Assembly (NCBI RefSeq): GCF_000802245.2
Contig: NZ_CP021080.1
Coordinates: forward strand, 4,650,001 to 4,714,000
Origin: Streptomyces pluripotens
Lineage (GTDB): Bacteria > Actinomycetota > Actinomycetes > Streptomycetales > Streptomycetaceae
Length of the DNA: 64,000 nucleotides
Direction: 5' to 3'
Shown: piece after piece, positions 63,319 to 64,000 of the stretch
Position numbering within the stretch: the stretch's first letter is position 1
Layout: the number at the start of each line of letters is the position of its first letter
The notes under the pieces: model-generated
The model's database searches: none
Told to the model about the DNA's origin: nothing
What the model saw: the letters and a program-made list of their open reading frames with translations, nothing else
Program-made: the position numbers and the translations under genes

Positions 63319-64000
63319 GTGGTGGCGCTCGGCGAGTCCATGGTCACCTTCCTGCCCAGCCGGCCGGGCCGTCTCGCGGAGGTGCCGTCCTTCGACCGTG
63401 CGATCGGGGGTGCCGAGTCCAACGTGGCGTGTGCGCTGGCCGCCTTCGGGCACGCGGCGCGGTGGGTGAGCAGGATCGGTACGGACGGCTTCGGCGACCA
63501 CCTGGTGGCGTGCATCGCCGGCCACGGCGTCGACGTCTCCGCCGTTGTCCGGGACCCGCGCCGGCCCACGGGCGTGTACTTCCGCACCGCCGCCGACCGG
63601 GCCACGGGCGCGTACGAGGTGGCGTACTACCGGGCGGGCTCGGCGGCTTCGGCGATGAGCCTGCAGAACGTGGACCTGCCGGCGGTACGGGCGGGCCGTG
63701 TCCTGCACCTGTCCGGGATCACGGCTGCGCTGTCCGACGGGTGCCGCGAACTGCTGTGCGAGCTGACGGCCCCCCGGCCGGGTCGCCCGCTGATCTCCTT
63801 CGACGTCAACCACCGACCGGAGCTGTGGCGGGACGCGGACGGCCCCCGGGCGCTGCTGGAGCTGGCGCGGAGGGCCGACATCGTCTTCGTCGGGGACGAT
63901 GAGGCCCGCCAGGCATGGGGTCTGCACGGCGGTCGGGAGATCCTGCGGGCGCTGCCCGAGCCGGAGATGGTCGTCGTCAAGCAGGGCGGGGGCGGAGCAA
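63319..64000 (+). CDS. PfkB-family sugar kinase (2-keto-3-deoxygluconate kinase type), 3' end cut by window
   Basis: 227 residues visible. It begins VVALGESMVTFLPSRPG with the family glycine pattern (AIGGAESNVACALAAFG, SRIGTDGFGDHL) and has FDVNHRPELW. The frame runs off the window end before the second PfkB motif. I chose GTG 63319 behind GAGG at 63310. No ATG or GTG lies upstream in frame after the TAG at 63190. Substrate within the family is a guess. Confidence 0.88.
   Translation, partial: MVALGESMVTFLPSRPGRLAEVPSFDRAIGGAESNVACALAAFGHAARWVSRIGTDGFGDHLVACIAGHGVDVSAVVRDPRRPTGVYFRTAADRATGAYEVAYYRAGSAASAMSLQNVDLPAVRAGRVLHLSGITAALSDGCRELLCELTAPRPGRPLISFDVNHRPELWRDADGPRALLELARRADIVFVGDDEARQAWGLHGGREILRALPEPEMVVVKQGGGGA

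Overview
The window looks like a Streptomyces (or close actinomycete) chromosome. It is very GC-rich with strongly GC-biased third codon positions, GTG/TTG starts are common, and it has a SARP regulator with a TTA codon and the usual actinobacterial housekeeping neighbours (GTP-type PEPCK, DUF1707 and DUF1015 proteins). Roughly bases 1-47,800 are the right-hand part of a non-ribosomal peptide (NRPS) gene cluster whose left end lies outside the window. Bases 47,850-64,000 are ordinary chromosome genes.

Cluster core (1-30,074): an NRPS cut by the left edge reads ..PCP / C-A*(decayed)-PCP / C-A(Gly)-PCP / C-A(Phe)-PCP-E. It passes its chain through docking tails to a second NRPS, C-A(Ser-like)-PCP / C-A(Asn)-PCP / C-A(unassigned)-PCP-TE. 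Then come a type II thioesterase, an acyl-ligase-ketoreductase-ACP protein that probably makes a hydroxyacyl unit, an MbtH-like protein, a DrrAB-like exporter and a free-standing A-PCP-TE protein. The readable part of the product is X-Gly-D-Phe-(Ser or a relative)-Asn-Y, with the earlier residues unseen.

Precursor and tailoring block (30,071-34,138): a SyrP-like oxygenase is translationally coupled to the A-PCP-TE protein. SbnB- and SbnA-like enzymes would make L-2,3-diaminopropionate (Dap), and an AsnO-like oxygenase would make 3-hydroxyasparagine for the Asn module. The decayed A domain means one module must be loaded in trans; the A-PCP-TE protein, possibly with its oxygenase, is the best candidate. 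This is the main unusual feature of the window.

Regulation, export and decoration (34,187-47,814): response regulator, ABC ATPase, FtsX-like permease and histidine kinase form a likely sensing and self-protection unit. An alpha/beta hydrolase, a membrane acyltransferase and a CmcI-like methyltransferase follow, then a strong hairpin. A SARP gene with a TTA codon, a second type II thioesterase, an amidase and a DUF1015 protein end the cluster.

Flank (47,856-64,000): S41 peptidase, thioredoxin-domain DUF255 protein, Mut7-C protein, hemolysin III-type membrane protein under a palindrome, PEPCK with a 21-bp hairpin, a small hypothetical protein, an AlaA-like aminotransferase, two envelope or unknown proteins, a secreted S1 protease, and a D-amino-acid locus (D-aminoacylase, PLP-dependent amino acid deaminase/aldolase) divergent from a PfkB sugar kinase cut by the right edge. 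I found no tRNA, rRNA, CRISPR array or insertion sequence.
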